Shown piece after piece: positions 48,577 to 57,305 of a DNA stretch of 64,000 nucleotides. Source of the stretch: a virus; IMG/VR virus record IMGVR_UViG_3300042945_001299, positions 17,458-81,457 of that record; one strand, written 5' to 3'. Below the pieces are notes generated by a model. It searched no databases and was not told the DNA's origin. It saw nothing but the letters and a program-made list of their open reading frames with translations. The stretch's first letter is position 1, and each line of letters starts with the position of its first letter. The translations under genes were made by a program, and so were the position numbers.

Positions 48577-49292
48577 AATTTACCTCTGGTCAAATAGGAA
48601 TTCAAATCTTCGGGTGTTCCTATTCCATGCATTTTATGAACAAAAAACGGAATCAGTTTGCAGCCATCTTCAATCATCTCATTATATACAGGCGCAATGT
48701 AAAACTCATTGTTTGTGCGAATATTCTTCTTGATCATACGCTCCGCTGCATTTACAAAATCAGATCCACGCCGATACCAATAGATTCCACAAGTAGCAAT
48801 ATTGGATATTGGATTCTTTTCTGCAATTTCGGTGATAAAGCCGTATAAATTTGTTTTAACGAAAGACCATTTAGGATGGACATCGTGAAATGCAAAAATC
48901 ATCCCATCTACATGCGTCAAAGACTTCATCATATTAAAATTCTCAGAACTATACTCAAGCACTTGATCTGAATTAGCAATGAGTAAGTCTTCATCATTAT
49001 CGATGAATTCTTTGGCGAGAAGTGCAGTACAGGCTGCTCCTTCCGTTAGCCCATTAACTTCAACTATCTTGAAGCGACCATTTGTTATTCTTTCGAGTGT
49101 AGTACGCAGTCCGAGATACTTTTCGATATGCTCTTTGCGAACCAGAAAGATATACTCAGCATCAAAATTCAAGTTTTCAACTACCACCTGAATCATAGGT
49201 TTGCCACCCACATCTATAAGTGGCTTCGGAAAAGTATATCCTTCTTTAGCAAATCTACTTCCCTCTCCCGCCATAGGTATGAGTATCTTCAT
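48573..49292 (-). CDS. sugar nucleotidyltransferase
   Basis: 239 aa. MKILIPMAGEGSRFAKEGYT, then PKPLIDVGGKPMIQVVVENL is the NTP-transferase signature (GxGxRF...PKP). DLLIANSDQVLEYSSENFNM gives the nucleotide-sugar D, and TCGIYWYRRGSDFVNAAERM the sugar part. It would make an NDP-sugar from a sugar 1-phosphate; which base is not certain. Similar in form to the N-half of the 49623 gene. Followed 1 nt later by the cupin gene on the same strand. Confidence 0.8.
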   Translation of the reverse strand: MKILIPMAGEGSRFAKEGYTFPKPLIDVGGKPMIQVVVENLNFDAEYIFLVRKEHIEKYLGLRTTLERITNGRFKIVEVNGLTEGAACTALLAKEFIDNDEDLLIANSDQVLEYSSENFNMMKSLTHVDGMIFAFHDVHPKWSFVKTNLYGFITEIAEKNPISNIATCGIYWYRRGSDFVNAAERMIKKNIRTNNEFYIAPVYNEMIEDGCKLIPFFVHKMHGIGTPEDLNSYLTRGKL

Positions 49293-49293
49293 A

Positions 49294-49626
49294 TTATTCC
49301 TTAATTGTAATGCTATATTTGTCGTTCAGTACAGATGGGGTTTTTACGCAAACTATAGTACAGTCAGTATGAAAAACCGGATCTGCTATTTCTCCTGGCT
49401 CAAGTACAAATATGTCGCCAGCATGAAGATGTGTGTTCTGTAAAGTCATGTTTCCGGATATAATTGCATTAATTTCTCTTGCTATTTTGTGATAGTGAAC
49501 ATCCCACTTTTCTCCCTGCGGGTGTAGTTTTACTGATACTTCAAAATCATTTGTCTTGTGAGCGGTTGGTTCAAAATTGCCAATAAACCACCCACCCTTC
49601 ATGGTTTCCATTCGATAAACTTTCAT
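49294..49626 (-). CDS. cupin-fold sugar-modifying protein
   Basis: Start set at ATG 49626 (ATGA overlap with the upstream stop); 110 aa. KWDVHYHKIAREINAIISGN, then HLHAGDIFVLEPGEIADPVF is a cupin motif with HxH and H/E metal-ligand positions. Small cupins in sugar clusters act as isomerases or epimerases (WxcM / RmlC-like) or as sugar-binding units. The exact role is unknown. AT-rich. Confidence 0.65.
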   Translation of the reverse strand: MKVYRMETMKGGWFIGNFEPTAHKTNDFEVSVKLHPQGEKWDVHYHKIAREINAIISGNMTLQNTHLHAGDIFVLEPGEIADPVFHTDCTIVCVKTPSVLNDKYSITIKE

Positions 49627-50726
49627 AAATCGTATTTGCTCCATTCTACTGAGTTAAAACCCGCATCTGTTATCACATTTATCGCATTTGCGCGATCTTT
49701 GTCTTGCGGATTTAATTTGTCGTTAATCAACACCCGCTTTCCACTCGTCATTCCCATCAATAATATATCCCAACATAATCCAAGACTATTAAGATGTTCC
49801 TCGGTCATCTTTCTAGCAGACTCTTTTCTAGCCGTGCATAGAATAATCTTATGTCCCTGTGAATCCCATTCATTAATCTTCTTCAACACACCATCAAGAA
49901 CTAATGGATCGGTGTCTTTCAAATCGCTGAAGCAATGTGCGTGTTTGAGTATAGTTCCATCGATATCACAAAAGATGGTCTTTGGCTTTTCTGTATAAAA
50001 CTCTTTCAACTTTCCAAGATACAGAGAAAGATCTTTAGGAGTGCCTAGAGGTATGTAACCGTTGGTGGGTATCTTAATACCCACCACTCTTTTGTCGTTT
50101 AGAATCATCGTGTTGTAGGTTTCGGAGACATAACACTCCTTTTTGCCCATAAAGATAAAATTGTTCATAAGCATCTCGGCAGATTGTACAAAATCTTTGC
50201 CGTGCTTCCAGTAATGCACCCCAACCAAAGCGTCGTTGCTTATAGCCTTCTTTTCTACAATCTCTTCCACAAATCCATCTTGATCTATTTTTGCAAAACT
50301 ATTTTTAGGATCGTCTGAATCATATAGCAGAATAGATCCATCTACACCATCTTTTCTGGACTCATTAATATAGTAATCAGAGTTCCAGTTTAATATCTGA
50401 TCACAATTAGTAATCACTAACTCTTCATCGGTGTTTATCTGCGAACGAGCAAACAGACAAGTTTCAACTGCTCCTCTTGTTGGAGAATTAATGCAGATTT
50501 CTATAGAGTTTGGCTTTAATGTTTTAAGGATTTTACTCAGAATCTCATTGTGTTCTGGATTATCAAACTTTCTGGTAATGAATATGTAATCTCCATCAAT
50601 GTTCAGAGAATCAATAGAGTGTTCAATTAAAGTTTTACCATTCAGAGAAATTAAGGGTTTGGGTGTATCGTAATTTGCAACACGAAATCTAGAACCAAGA
50701 CCTGCCATTGGAATGAGAACTTTCAT
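49623..50726 (-). CDS. bifunctional sugar nucleotidyltransferase / HAD phosphatase
   Basis: 367 aa. N-half: MKVLIPMAGLGSRFRVANYD, then PKPLISLNGKTLIEHSIDSL, and LVITNCDQILNWNSDYYINE, a nucleotidyltransferase as in 48573. C-half: PKTIFCDIDGTILKHAHCFS (DIDGT at 254-258), with HKIILCTARKESARK and KRVLINDKLNPQDKDRA, a HAD phosphatase. Such fusions could dephosphorylate a sugar bisphosphate and then activate it, or trim a product. A similar two-step layout occurs in GmhB-HldE-type heptose pathways. The arrangement is unusual for a phage. AT-rich. Confidence 0.8.
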   Translation of the reverse strand: MKVLIPMAGLGSRFRVANYDTPKPLISLNGKTLIEHSIDSLNIDGDYIFITRKFDNPEHNEILSKILKTLKPNSIEICINSPTRGAVETCLFARSQINTDEELVITNCDQILNWNSDYYINESRKDGVDGSILLYDSDDPKNSFAKIDQDGFVEEIVEKKAISNDALVGVHYWKHGKDFVQSAEMLMNNFIFMGKKECYVSETYNTMILNDKRVVGIKIPTNGYIPLGTPKDLSLYLGKLKEFYTEKPKTIFCDIDGTILKHAHCFSDLKDTDPLVLDGVLKKINEWDSQGHKIILCTARKESARKMTEEHLNSLGLCWDILLMGMTSGKRVLINDKLNPQDKDRANAINVITDAGFNSVEWSKYDL

Positions 50727-51343
50727 ACTATAAACTCCAAATAATTTTTAAGAGCAACCTGTTGTGAATTTTTTACCTTCCAAATAACTTCGATGTTTGC
50801 TGCTTCTGCTGCCGCTATTCCTTTGGGAGAATCCTCTACACAGATACATTCAGACGGGGTTAGGTTTAACTTTTCCATTGCATAATTATAACAATCTGGA
50901 TATGGCTTATTTCTTTCTACATCCTCATTGCAGACAAGCAAATCAATGTAATCATATTGACCTGTATATTTTAACATTGCCTCTGCTGTTTTTCTTATAG
51001 AGTTTGTCACACAAGCAATTCTTATATTTTTCAAGCAAAAATAAGATAACAACTCGATTTTTACGCTATCTCTCATTGCGGTATCTCTTATTGTATCCAT
51101 AGTAAATTGCTGCTTTTTACCCCACACAACTTTAGATTCTTCTTCATTAAGACCAAGCATTTTTAATTTTACGCTTGTAGGAAGACCGTTATATTTTTCA
51201 ATATGATTTTCTTTAGTGATTGCTGACTTTCCAATTGACAGCAGAGCGCGGTTTAATGCCTCAAAATGCCAATCACACGCATCCACCAAAACACCATCAA
51301 GATCAAATAAAATTGCTTTGTACTTTATCACAAGGCAACTCAC
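50723..51343 (-). CDS. HAD-family phosphatase or phosphomutase
   Basis: 206 aa, GTG start overlapping the previous stop (GTGA). KAILFDLDGVLVDACDWHFE (motif I DxD), IACVTNSIRKTAEAMLKY (motif II), ERNKPYPDCYNYAMEKLNL (KPxP) and CICVEDSPKGIAAAEAANIE (motif IV) match the beta-phosphoglucomutase / phosphatase group. It could interconvert sugar phosphates for the nucleotidyltransferases next to it. Confidence 0.85.
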   Translation of the reverse strand: MSCLVIKYKAILFDLDGVLVDACDWHFEALNRALLSIGKSAITKENHIEKYNGLPTSVKLKMLGLNEEESKVVWGKKQQFTMDTIRDTAMRDSVKIELLSYFCLKNIRIACVTNSIRKTAEAMLKYTGQYDYIDLLVCNEDVERNKPYPDCYNYAMEKLNLTPSECICVEDSPKGIAAAEAANIEVIWKVKNSQQVALKNYLEFIV

Positions 51344-52191
51344 TTTCCATATACTTCGGTATACTTGTTGTTATACTCGTCTTCTGTTAGATAGCACCAT
51401 AAATCTTCGGGCTGAAATGTCCAGTTCATATTGTAGGCATTCAACGAAGACCTTGTATTTTTTACGCAAAAATTGTTTAGTATTACATCCCAGGCAGTTT
51501 CTAAATCAAACTTTTTATAATTTATAAGGTCAATATCCACTTTAAGATATTGCCGAATCAAACTGATTAACCAAATTTGTTCTGTTCCTGGATCGCCCAA
51601 TTCGTTATCTATCAGGTTATAACTATGTCCATGTACTAATTTTGTCCTTAATGCTTCTTCATATAATTTTATTGAGGTGGGTAGAACACTACACAATTTT
51701 TCAAGATCTTTTTTTTGTCCAATATGCATCCAATCAGATGTTCTAAAGTAATTGTGCGGTCTTGTTCTATCTGGTTTTATAGTCATCATATTCCCAATCA
51801 TCACTCGTCTATCAAAAATTTTCATTCGCTCATTATTCTTCAGAGGAATAGTATCCCAAACCAAAAATGGATTTTTTGTGATATTTAAATCAGTGCGAGC
51901 AACCAGTACCACATCTCCCGAGCAGTTGTTTAGTCCTTCACGATAAGAAATTAATTGGCGATTATATGCTTGAATAAATCCAGGTCCAGGATCTTCTAAT
52001 AAAATAATTTTGTCTATATTCTTGTTAACTTCTTTATCCAATAATTCGTATTGATTTTTCCATGTACATAATACCAATTCACCATCAAACCAATTTCGTA
52101 TATTTTGTATGTTTTCTTTTATAAAAGGTATAGGTCTTCTATCAAAGGAAATAGAACCTCTCAGCAAGATTGTTTTAGACGAACTACTCAT
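51340..52191 (-). CDS. WavE-like LPS biosynthesis glycosyltransferase
   Basis: 283 aa. TILLRGSISFDRRPIPFIKE, then WFDGELVLCTWKNQYELLDK, NNCSGDVVLVARTDLNITKN, and RPHNYFRTSDWMHIGQKKDL match the WavE family (LPS core synthesis in Vibrio), with a D-x-N motif in the nucleotide-sugar part. The acceptor is unknown. It precedes a 39-bp gap before the FkbM gene. Confidence 0.65.
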   Translation of the reverse strand: MSSSSKTILLRGSISFDRRPIPFIKENIQNIRNWFDGELVLCTWKNQYELLDKEVNKNIDKIILLEDPGPGFIQAYNRQLISYREGLNNCSGDVVLVARTDLNITKNPFLVWDTIPLKNNERMKIFDRRVMIGNMMTIKPDRTRPHNYFRTSDWMHIGQKKDLEKLCSVLPTSIKLYEEALRTKLVHGHSYNLIDNELGDPGTEQIWLISLIRQYLKVDIDLINYKKFDLETAWDVILNNFCVKNTRSSLNAYNMNWTFQPEDLWCYLTEDEYNNKYTEVYGK

Positions 52192-52230
52192 GCCACAATC
52201 TCTGCTCTTGACAGAATATACTTCACCATA

Positions 52231-52974
52231 TTACAAAGTTTTCCTTGTGTTGATATAAATGGTATTCGCCTCATAGGGATCTGCCATTTCAAATGATTCT
52301 TCTAGTTCAATAAATCCTAACTCATCTTTCAACAGATAATCAATCTGCGGCTTGGTGGTATGACCTTCATAGTAAGGAACAATACCAACTTCTGTTAAAA
52401 TCGCCGCGACATGATTCTTGATCGTATTTTTGCCACCTTCATATAGACTATATTCTGCCCCCTGAACATCAACCCACAACAGATCGGGAACAATTTTATT
52501 TGCAGCACACCAAGAATCCAATGTGTCTGCTTTAACCGTTATCTCTTTTTGTATCCATAATTGGTTGTGCCACGATCCATTCATTCCTTCTTTTAACTTT
52601 AAAGTGGAAGACATACCATGATTGGTAGATGCCGTTTTTGTTGCATCTAGTGGGTAAAACTGAATTTCTCCAATTTTATTTGTTAACGCCAATTCATTCA
52701 TATAGATTCTTGATCTGTGATCCGAAGAAAGCCCCTCTATTCTTTCTCTACACATTCGGGCAGATGCTGGATTTGGTTCAAATGCATACACAGTTGCATT
52801 GGGGAAGATATGCATAAACTCAAAACTCTGATCTAAATGCCATGAACCAATATCAAGGATTGTTTTGATCTTGGAAAAATCAAAGTAATCCACCATGTGC
52901 TTTAGCCGTTGTGCAACCAATCCATTATGAATCATTCGATTGGAGTATTCTGCATTGTTATTTTTAAATCCCAT
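52231..52974 (-). CDS. FkbM-type methyltransferase
   Basis: 247 aa. KIKTILDIGSWHLDQSFEFM is SAM motif I, TVYAFEPNPASARMCRERIE the acidic loop, and PDLLWVDVQGAEYSLYEGGK the FkbM core (D-V-Q-G-A-E). It differs from the 46754 copy. Overlaps the adenylyltransferase gene by 11 bp. It likely O-methylates a sugar. Confidence 0.85.
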   Translation of the reverse strand: MGFKNNNAEYSNRMIHNGLVAQRLKHMVDYFDFSKIKTILDIGSWHLDQSFEFMHIFPNATVYAFEPNPASARMCRERIEGLSSDHRSRIYMNELALTNKIGEIQFYPLDATKTASTNHGMSSTLKLKEGMNGSWHNQLWIQKEITVKADTLDSWCAANKIVPDLLWVDVQGAEYSLYEGGKNTIKNHVAAILTEVGIVPYYEGHTTKPQIDYLLKDELGFIELEESFEMADPYEANTIYINTRKTL

Positions 52975-53419
52975 ATTTGTTTCCGTTTCTATTCAATATA
53001 TTAGTGGTTGAATACCCATGAATTTTGCTGAAATAAATTACATCTTTTGCATACTCAGCACCAATTACCTTTTTGCTTTTATATTCTTCTCCAATCACTA
53101 TTACTATTGGTGTTAGTTCTTGTATGATTGTTGTGAGTTCTTCTGTTGTATCGTAGATGTAAACTCGTTGAACCCCCTTTATTGATAGCAACATTTCTGC
53201 TCTATCTTCGTCGGTATTTATGGGGCGAGCAGAACCTTTCATCTCCTTTACCCGCTCAGATGAATCAATTCCAACAAAAAAATTGTATCCTTGCTCTTCA
53301 GCAAGAGTTTGACATTTTTTAAGCAAACGAATATGCCCAATATGAAGGATGTCATAACACCCATTAGTCCATACAACCCCATTTGAACAATCAGATTCGG
53401 TTGAATAATAGACTTTCAT
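52964..53419 (-). CDS. HldE2-like heptose-phosphate nucleotidyltransferase
   Basis: 151 aa. VVWTNGCYDILHIGHIRLLK is the RfaE/HldE cytidylyltransferase-like HxGH motif, followed by NFFVGIDSSERVKEMKGSAR and PINTDEDRAEMLLSIKGVQR, then IVIVIGEEYKSKKVIGAEYA. The order matches the C-terminal (ADP-heptose synthase) half of HldE almost block by block. With the kinase at 54083 it would recreate a two-gene HldE route. The nucleotide (ADP or another) is not certain. Confidence 0.8.
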   Translation of the reverse strand: MKVYYSTESDCSNGVVWTNGCYDILHIGHIRLLKKCQTLAEEQGYNFFVGIDSSERVKEMKGSARPINTDEDRAEMLLSIKGVQRVYIYDTTEELTTIIQELTPIVIVIGEEYKSKKVIGAEYAKDVIYFSKIHGYSTTNILNRNGNKYGI

Positions 53420-53718
53420 AGATTCATCTTATCCCATTCTTGAACAGAGATCGCTTTGTCATCGACAAATAAATCAACATCGGGCTTACCTGTTATAATT
53501 CGATGATACTTTATCCCAAATAATTGCATCTGCTCCTCGGTGAACTGTCTCCAATCCTTCCCAGACGAGGAACCGCGAGCAGTAAAAAGATAAATCGTAT
53601 GACCCGCATCATATAAACGATTTACTGTGTCAATTCGTGATTGAATGGGTACGGAGTGTTCATAATCGTTATTGACTGTTTCGACTAATGTGTTGTCTAT
53701 ATCAAAAGCATATCTCAT
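53416..53718 (-). CDS. small HAD-like phosphatase
   Basis: 100 aa. MRYAFDIDNTLVETVNNDYE (DxD), TIYLFTARGSSSGKDWRQFT (motif II) and GKPDVDLFVDDKAISVQEWD (motif III/IV) match small capsule-cluster HAD hydrolases. It could act as the GmhB-like phosphatase between the kinase and nucleotidyltransferase, although GmhB proper is longer. Confidence 0.75.
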   Translation of the reverse strand: MRYAFDIDNTLVETVNNDYEHSVPIQSRIDTVNRLYDAGHTIYLFTARGSSSGKDWRQFTEEQMQLFGIKYHRIITGKPDVDLFVDDKAISVQEWDKMNL

Positions 53719-54086
53719 AGTTGACTGTCTCCAGGCAAAACACGATAACTGTCACAATCAAAGTGTTGAGATGATACTTCAAAGATAGTCGAATCCTCCA
53801 ACGCTTCCAATTGATGTGGGTAACCAGGTAGATTGCGAACCACATCCCCAACAACAAGTTTTTCTGTGTGTATATTTGCAGAAGCAGGATCGATCCAATA
53901 TAGATTAAAACTTCCTTTTGCCACATACCATGTCTCATCCTTTAGGATATGGTAGTGCATACTGAACTTCTTGCCTGTTGTAAAATTCAACAACTTGCCG
54001 CAGTACTTCTCGTTGTTGGCAAAGATAATCTCACTGCCCCACCCCTTTGACACAAACTCGGATTGCAGTTTCTTACTGTTCATCAT
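53715..54086 (-). CDS. cupin protein, mannose-6-phosphate isomerase-like C-terminal type
   Basis: Start set at ATG 54086, which overlaps the kinase stop; the longer frame from 54236 runs inside the kinase and is rejected. 123 aa. SKGWGSEIIFANNEKYCGKL, then FTTGKKFSMHYHILKDETWY and VAKGSFNLYW, LPGYPHQLEALEDSTIFEVS is the cupin of type II phosphomannose isomerases. Probably an epimerase or isomerase of a sugar phosphate. Confidence 0.75.
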   Translation of the reverse strand: MMNSKKLQSEFVSKGWGSEIIFANNEKYCGKLLNFTTGKKFSMHYHILKDETWYVAKGSFNLYWIDPASANIHTEKLVVGDVVRNLPGYPHQLEALEDSTIFEVSSQHFDCDSYRVLPGDSQL

Positions 54087-54838
54087 GGCTTTACCTTTGT
54101 AAATGGAATTGCTACTCCCTTGCGTTGTACTACATCCGAAGAACAAAGCAAAGCATATTCTATTGCTTTTATAATATTGTTTGATTTGATATACTCGACA
54201 ATTAATCCTGCCAAGAAAGTATCTCCTGCTCCACATACATTAACAGTATGTGCAACATTTGGTGGGGGATAAATGACTCCTTTGTACATACACCCATTTC
54301 GCCCAAGAGTTACAATTAGTTTGTCTTTAAGATCAGAAGTAATGGTAGGTAGAGTTCTTTTGTATTCCAACTCATTTATTTTAATAAATGAGAAGCCATT
54401 AGCCCATTCTCCCAATTGCCTTTTTGTGTCTAAAAAAGATACTGGAAATCTAGAGGAAATAGTTTTGGCAGTCTGCTCGTCAATGAATCCTTTATTGTAG
54501 TCCGATACCACAGCAAAAGTGCATTGAAATACATCAAGAGATATATCACTAAATTGCAATGGTGAGAGTTTAGATTCAATATCCACTCGTAAAAGCATTT
54601 GATTTATCGAATCCTCTACGAATCTCTTTTTTACGATTAAAGACTTGTCGTTTGTTACAGAAACGCAAGTGACTCCAAGGCTTTCAATATTTCTAACCAC
54701 ATTAAGTGCCATACCATTATTTTCTTCTATCTTTTGTGGTATTAAAATAGGAACAGGAGCCTCAGGACAAAGACGATCGGAAGAACCGTATACAAATACA
54801 TCTGTACACGCATCGCCAAATACAGCAACCTTGTTCAT
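54083..54838 (-). CDS. HldE1-like heptose-7-phosphate kinase (PfkB family)
   Basis: 251 aa. KVAVFGDACTDVFVYGSSDR, then LCPEAPVPILIPQKIEENNG matches the RfaE/HldE N-terminal start (GD...D.Y.YG..SRISPEAPVPV). HTVNVCGAGDTFLAGLIVEY is the PfkB ATP/anion-hole motif with the catalytic Asp. It is shorter than HldE1 (about 310 aa), with deletions in the middle. It would phosphorylate a heptose-7-phosphate at O1. No GmhA isomerase is seen in the window, so sedoheptulose-7-P isomerisation would depend on the host. Confidence 0.8.
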   Translation of the reverse strand: MNKVAVFGDACTDVFVYGSSDRLCPEAPVPILIPQKIEENNGMALNVVRNIESLGVTCVSVTNDKSLIVKKRFVEDSINQMLLRVDIESKLSPLQFSDISLDVFQCTFAVVSDYNKGFIDEQTAKTISSRFPVSFLDTKRQLGEWANGFSFIKINELEYKRTLPTITSDLKDKLIVTLGRNGCMYKGVIYPPPNVAHTVNVCGAGDTFLAGLIVEYIKSNNIIKAIEYALLCSSDVVQRKGVAIPFTKVKP

Positions 54839-55326
54839 TTTTCTCCCATTATCATAAAAGAATTGTTCAAATCTATATTAGATTTAAAAATTGTGTGATA
54901 TCCCGCGTGAATCATATAGTCTTCAATAATAGATGGACTGAATATATTCACATGTTTCTTATTATTCCAGGGTCTCCAATATTCTTGACTGTAATCTGGC
55001 AAATATAAAAACAAAACTCCACCCTTTCTCAATTTGGAGTACCAATAGTCCATGACTCCAACCCAATTGGGAATATGCTCCAAGCAATGCGACGAAAAGA
55101 TATAATCTAGATTGTCATACGGAAAGGATTGAGCATGATAACGATCATCAAGTATCGGATCAATAGGTATTGCTTCTGGAAATGCCCATTCCAATTTACT
55201 ACATCCTATATCTACTCCCCTTCCGATACAAACTGTTTTTGCATAAGGGATAGCAAATCTAGCCGCATTTCCTTGCGATTGAAATCGTGGATAAATCTTG
55301 TCGCCAAATGAAATAGTTTCAATCAT
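54835..55326 (-). CDS. class I SAM-dependent methyltransferase
   Basis: 163 aa. GRGVDIGCSKLEWAFPEAIP is a short SAM motif I, LDYIFSSHCLEHIPNWVGVM the motif IV/V region (SSHxLEHI), and YSKLRKGGVLFLYLPD the post motif strand. Methyl11-like family. In this cluster it probably methylates a sugar. It overlaps the neighbours at both ends. Confidence 0.75.
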   Translation of the reverse strand: MIETISFGDKIYPRFQSQGNAARFAIPYAKTVCIGRGVDIGCSKLEWAFPEAIPIDPILDDRYHAQSFPYDNLDYIFSSHCLEHIPNWVGVMDYWYSKLRKGGVLFLYLPDYSQEYWRPWNNKKHVNIFSPSIIEDYMIHAGYHTIFKSNIDLNNSFMIMGEK

Positions 55327-55990
55327 TTATATACCCCCAATTTGAATTAGGCCGTAGAGTAAATTTGAATAAAGATCTTTGTGTATCATAAAATACACCC
55401 GATCTTCGTATTGATTGTGCTAAATGAATGACGGAACTATCAATACAGTAAACTTCTTTTGCTCTCTCAATAATACCGTACCAATCAAGCAAACTATCCG
55501 TTATTGGTTCTATTCGTAAAAGCCGATCCGTAGTATTGATGTTTAAATTATATCTACCAATTGAACCCGTATCGTGTAGTAAGACATATGGTTCATCTAT
55601 ACCTAGACCTAGTTTTTCCAACAACATCTTCTCTCTGCAATAATTCCTTTTGCACTTCCATCCAGACCATCTAACATCAAAAGGAACAGATATACTGTCA
55701 TAAAAAGAAATATCCCAATCAGCCACCCTACATTTTTCAAACCCAACTCGGTATAGAGCAGAAATATTGTTTAACTCTGGTAGTCTATACACCTGTTCAT
55801 CGTTGTCAACAGGCAAACACATAATTCGTGTATCATCAGAATACATCTGAGATACTGTTGTAAAATTATGCTTTTTTGTTGGTAGATATAATAAGTCTAC
55901 TTTGTCCCTATCAGCAATTGTTCTAACCAATCCATTACAGACAAAGTGATCTCCTAAACCAAGATGGTGGTATATGCAAATACTTTTCAT
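55319..55990 (-). CDS. GT9-like (heptosyltransferase fold) glycosyltransferase
   Basis: 223 aa. ICIYHHLGLGDHFVCNGLVR is the G-L-G-D-h nucleotide-binding start of GT9 enzymes, and EPYVLLHDTGSIGR and AKEVYCIDSSVIHLAQSIRR match the donor-binding end (hhxxSS/DSx-x-H-x-A). GT9 includes the ADP-heptose:LPS heptosyltransferases. Shorter than WaaC (about 320 aa). Fits the HldE-like genes next to it. Confidence 0.7.
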   Translation of the reverse strand: MKSICIYHHLGLGDHFVCNGLVRTIADRDKVDLLYLPTKKHNFTTVSQMYSDDTRIMCLPVDNDEQVYRLPELNNISALYRVGFEKCRVADWDISFYDSISVPFDVRWSGWKCKRNYCREKMLLEKLGLGIDEPYVLLHDTGSIGRYNLNINTTDRLLRIEPITDSLLDWYGIIERAKEVYCIDSSVIHLAQSIRRSGVFYDTQRSLFKFTLRPNSNWGYIND

Positions 55991-56604
55991 TATTTGTAAA
56001 TTGGTTGATCATTCTGATCGTAGCCCTGCCCAACAAAATCCAGCCCAAGATTCACATCTAATGTTTTTTCTCTGCAACCATGAATAAATACAGTTTTCAT
56101 GGCATAAGACTCTAACCATATTTTATTGGACAACCATATCTGATCGACCAAATAGGCATTAGCGTCTTTTGAGTACTCTGATATAGAGTTTCTAATTTCC
56201 TCAGATAGTCTATCACGAACTCCCCACATACCAGCAAGTATAGGAAAATCGTAATGTCTTTCATGATCACGAATAACATGAAACTTCTTGTCGCCTGCAA
56301 GCCATTCTTTTACACAAGAAGCCTCTCGTTGCGAGATCCTCGAATCACAATCTCTGCTGATCATAACATCCACATCACAATCAAATGCTGGAGCAAATCT
56401 CCAAAATCTACCATTAGCCCATTCTACAATTGGCGGCAGTATTTTTGCGGGAATGCCTTTTAAATAATCGTGCAGATGAGTTTCAGCATAGATTCTAAAT
56501 TCCCAATCAGGATAATATCTTTCAGATAGATGTGCGTTCTTTATTGCACCACTCAAATATCGCAAATCGGTTCCCCACAAAGAAACAGACACCACTTTCT
56601 TCAT
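55990..56604 (-). CDS. putative glycosyltransferase
   Basis: 204 aa. KKVVSVSLWGTDLRYLSGAI, then WRFAPAFDCDVDVMISRDCD and SRISQREASCVKEWLAGDKK, FHVIRDHERHYDFPILAGMW: this block (hhSRDxDSRhxxREhxhhxxW...HxhRDHxxH...hhhGhhG) is a conserved phage and bacterial glycosyltransferase-like family. D-x-D like metal motif DCDSR. Acceptor unknown. It ends with a 1-nt overlap to the GT9-like gene. Confidence 0.6.
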   Translation of the reverse strand: MKKVVSVSLWGTDLRYLSGAIKNAHLSERYYPDWEFRIYAETHLHDYLKGIPAKILPPIVEWANGRFWRFAPAFDCDVDVMISRDCDSRISQREASCVKEWLAGDKKFHVIRDHERHYDFPILAGMWGVRDRLSEEIRNSISEYSKDANAYLVDQIWLSNKIWLESYAMKTVFIHGCREKTLDVNLGLDFVGQGYDQNDQPIYK

Positions 56605-57305
56605 TGGAAGACAGCAGCCTTTCTTCGGACATAGGTCTGTCGGTCAGTACCCCACCCAATCTGCATGTTTCTACGCATCAATGCATCCTGATTCTCTGCC
56701 CACTTATGAACAATGGGGCGACGGTTTATGTGTCGGAGTACACCAAGAGATTCAAAGACCTCGGTCTGCTCGTTGTCACACCACTCTGACTTGTAATCAG
56801 GATGGTAGATATAACCAAAACGATCATACAACTTCCTACCAATCACGGGAAGAGTGATCAATGTCTTGTATCCATCTGGTCCCTTGTCCTCAAGGCGGGG
56901 GTCGTTGTTATAGTTCAAGGCTCCATCAAGATTCGGAAACCCCCGAAGCATGTCTTGTACGATGATATCATCCCACCCATCTTCCACGGGTTCCATGTCA
57001 TCTGCCGTAGATACGACAATATCCCAATCTCCTGTGGGGATGTCACGGTTGATTGCTGCAATCTTGCCATTGCTAGGTCCGTAGTGGTATGAAATCTCCA
57101 CACCATCTTCAGCAAGACGAGCAAAGGCATCCCTAGAGGAATCGTTGTTCATCTCGGAATCATCATCGTCCATGGTCACGACAACAAGCAGATCGTGCTT
57201 TTCAGATGCCATGTCAATGTAGTTGATGAGATTGGAAAAGAACTTGAGTTGTCTCTGCCTTGTCGGATACTTTAGGAGTATCTTCTTTCGGTCACTTGTT
57301 TGCAT
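56601..57305 (-). CDS. family 2-like glycosyltransferase, paralogue of 57900 gene
   Basis: Start set at ATG 57305 (14-nt overlap with the upstream gene); 234 aa. RKKILLKYPTRQRQLKFFSN, then [56 protein letters not shown] and QTEVFESLGVLRHINRRPIV. The order matches the 57900 protein ([56 protein letters not shown]), so they arose by duplication. Less AT-rich than the island to its left. Confidence 0.7.
   Translation of the reverse strand: MQTSDRKKILLKYPTRQRQLKFFSNLINYIDMASEKHDLLVVVTMDDDDSEMNNDSSRDAFARLAEDGVEISYHYGPSNGKIAAINRDIPTGDWDIVVSTADDMEPVEDGWDDIIVQDMLRGFPNLDGALNYNNDPRLEDKGPDGYKTLITLPVIGRKLYDRFGYIYHPDYKSEWCDNEQTEVFESLGVLRHINRRPIVHKWAENQDALMRRNMQIGWGTDRQTYVRRKAAVFQ

Noticed and set aside
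53715-54236. Longer form of the cupin gene starting at 54236
   Set aside because: The first 50 codons lie inside the kinase gene and look unlike protein; ATG 54086 overlaps the kinase stop in the usual island style.
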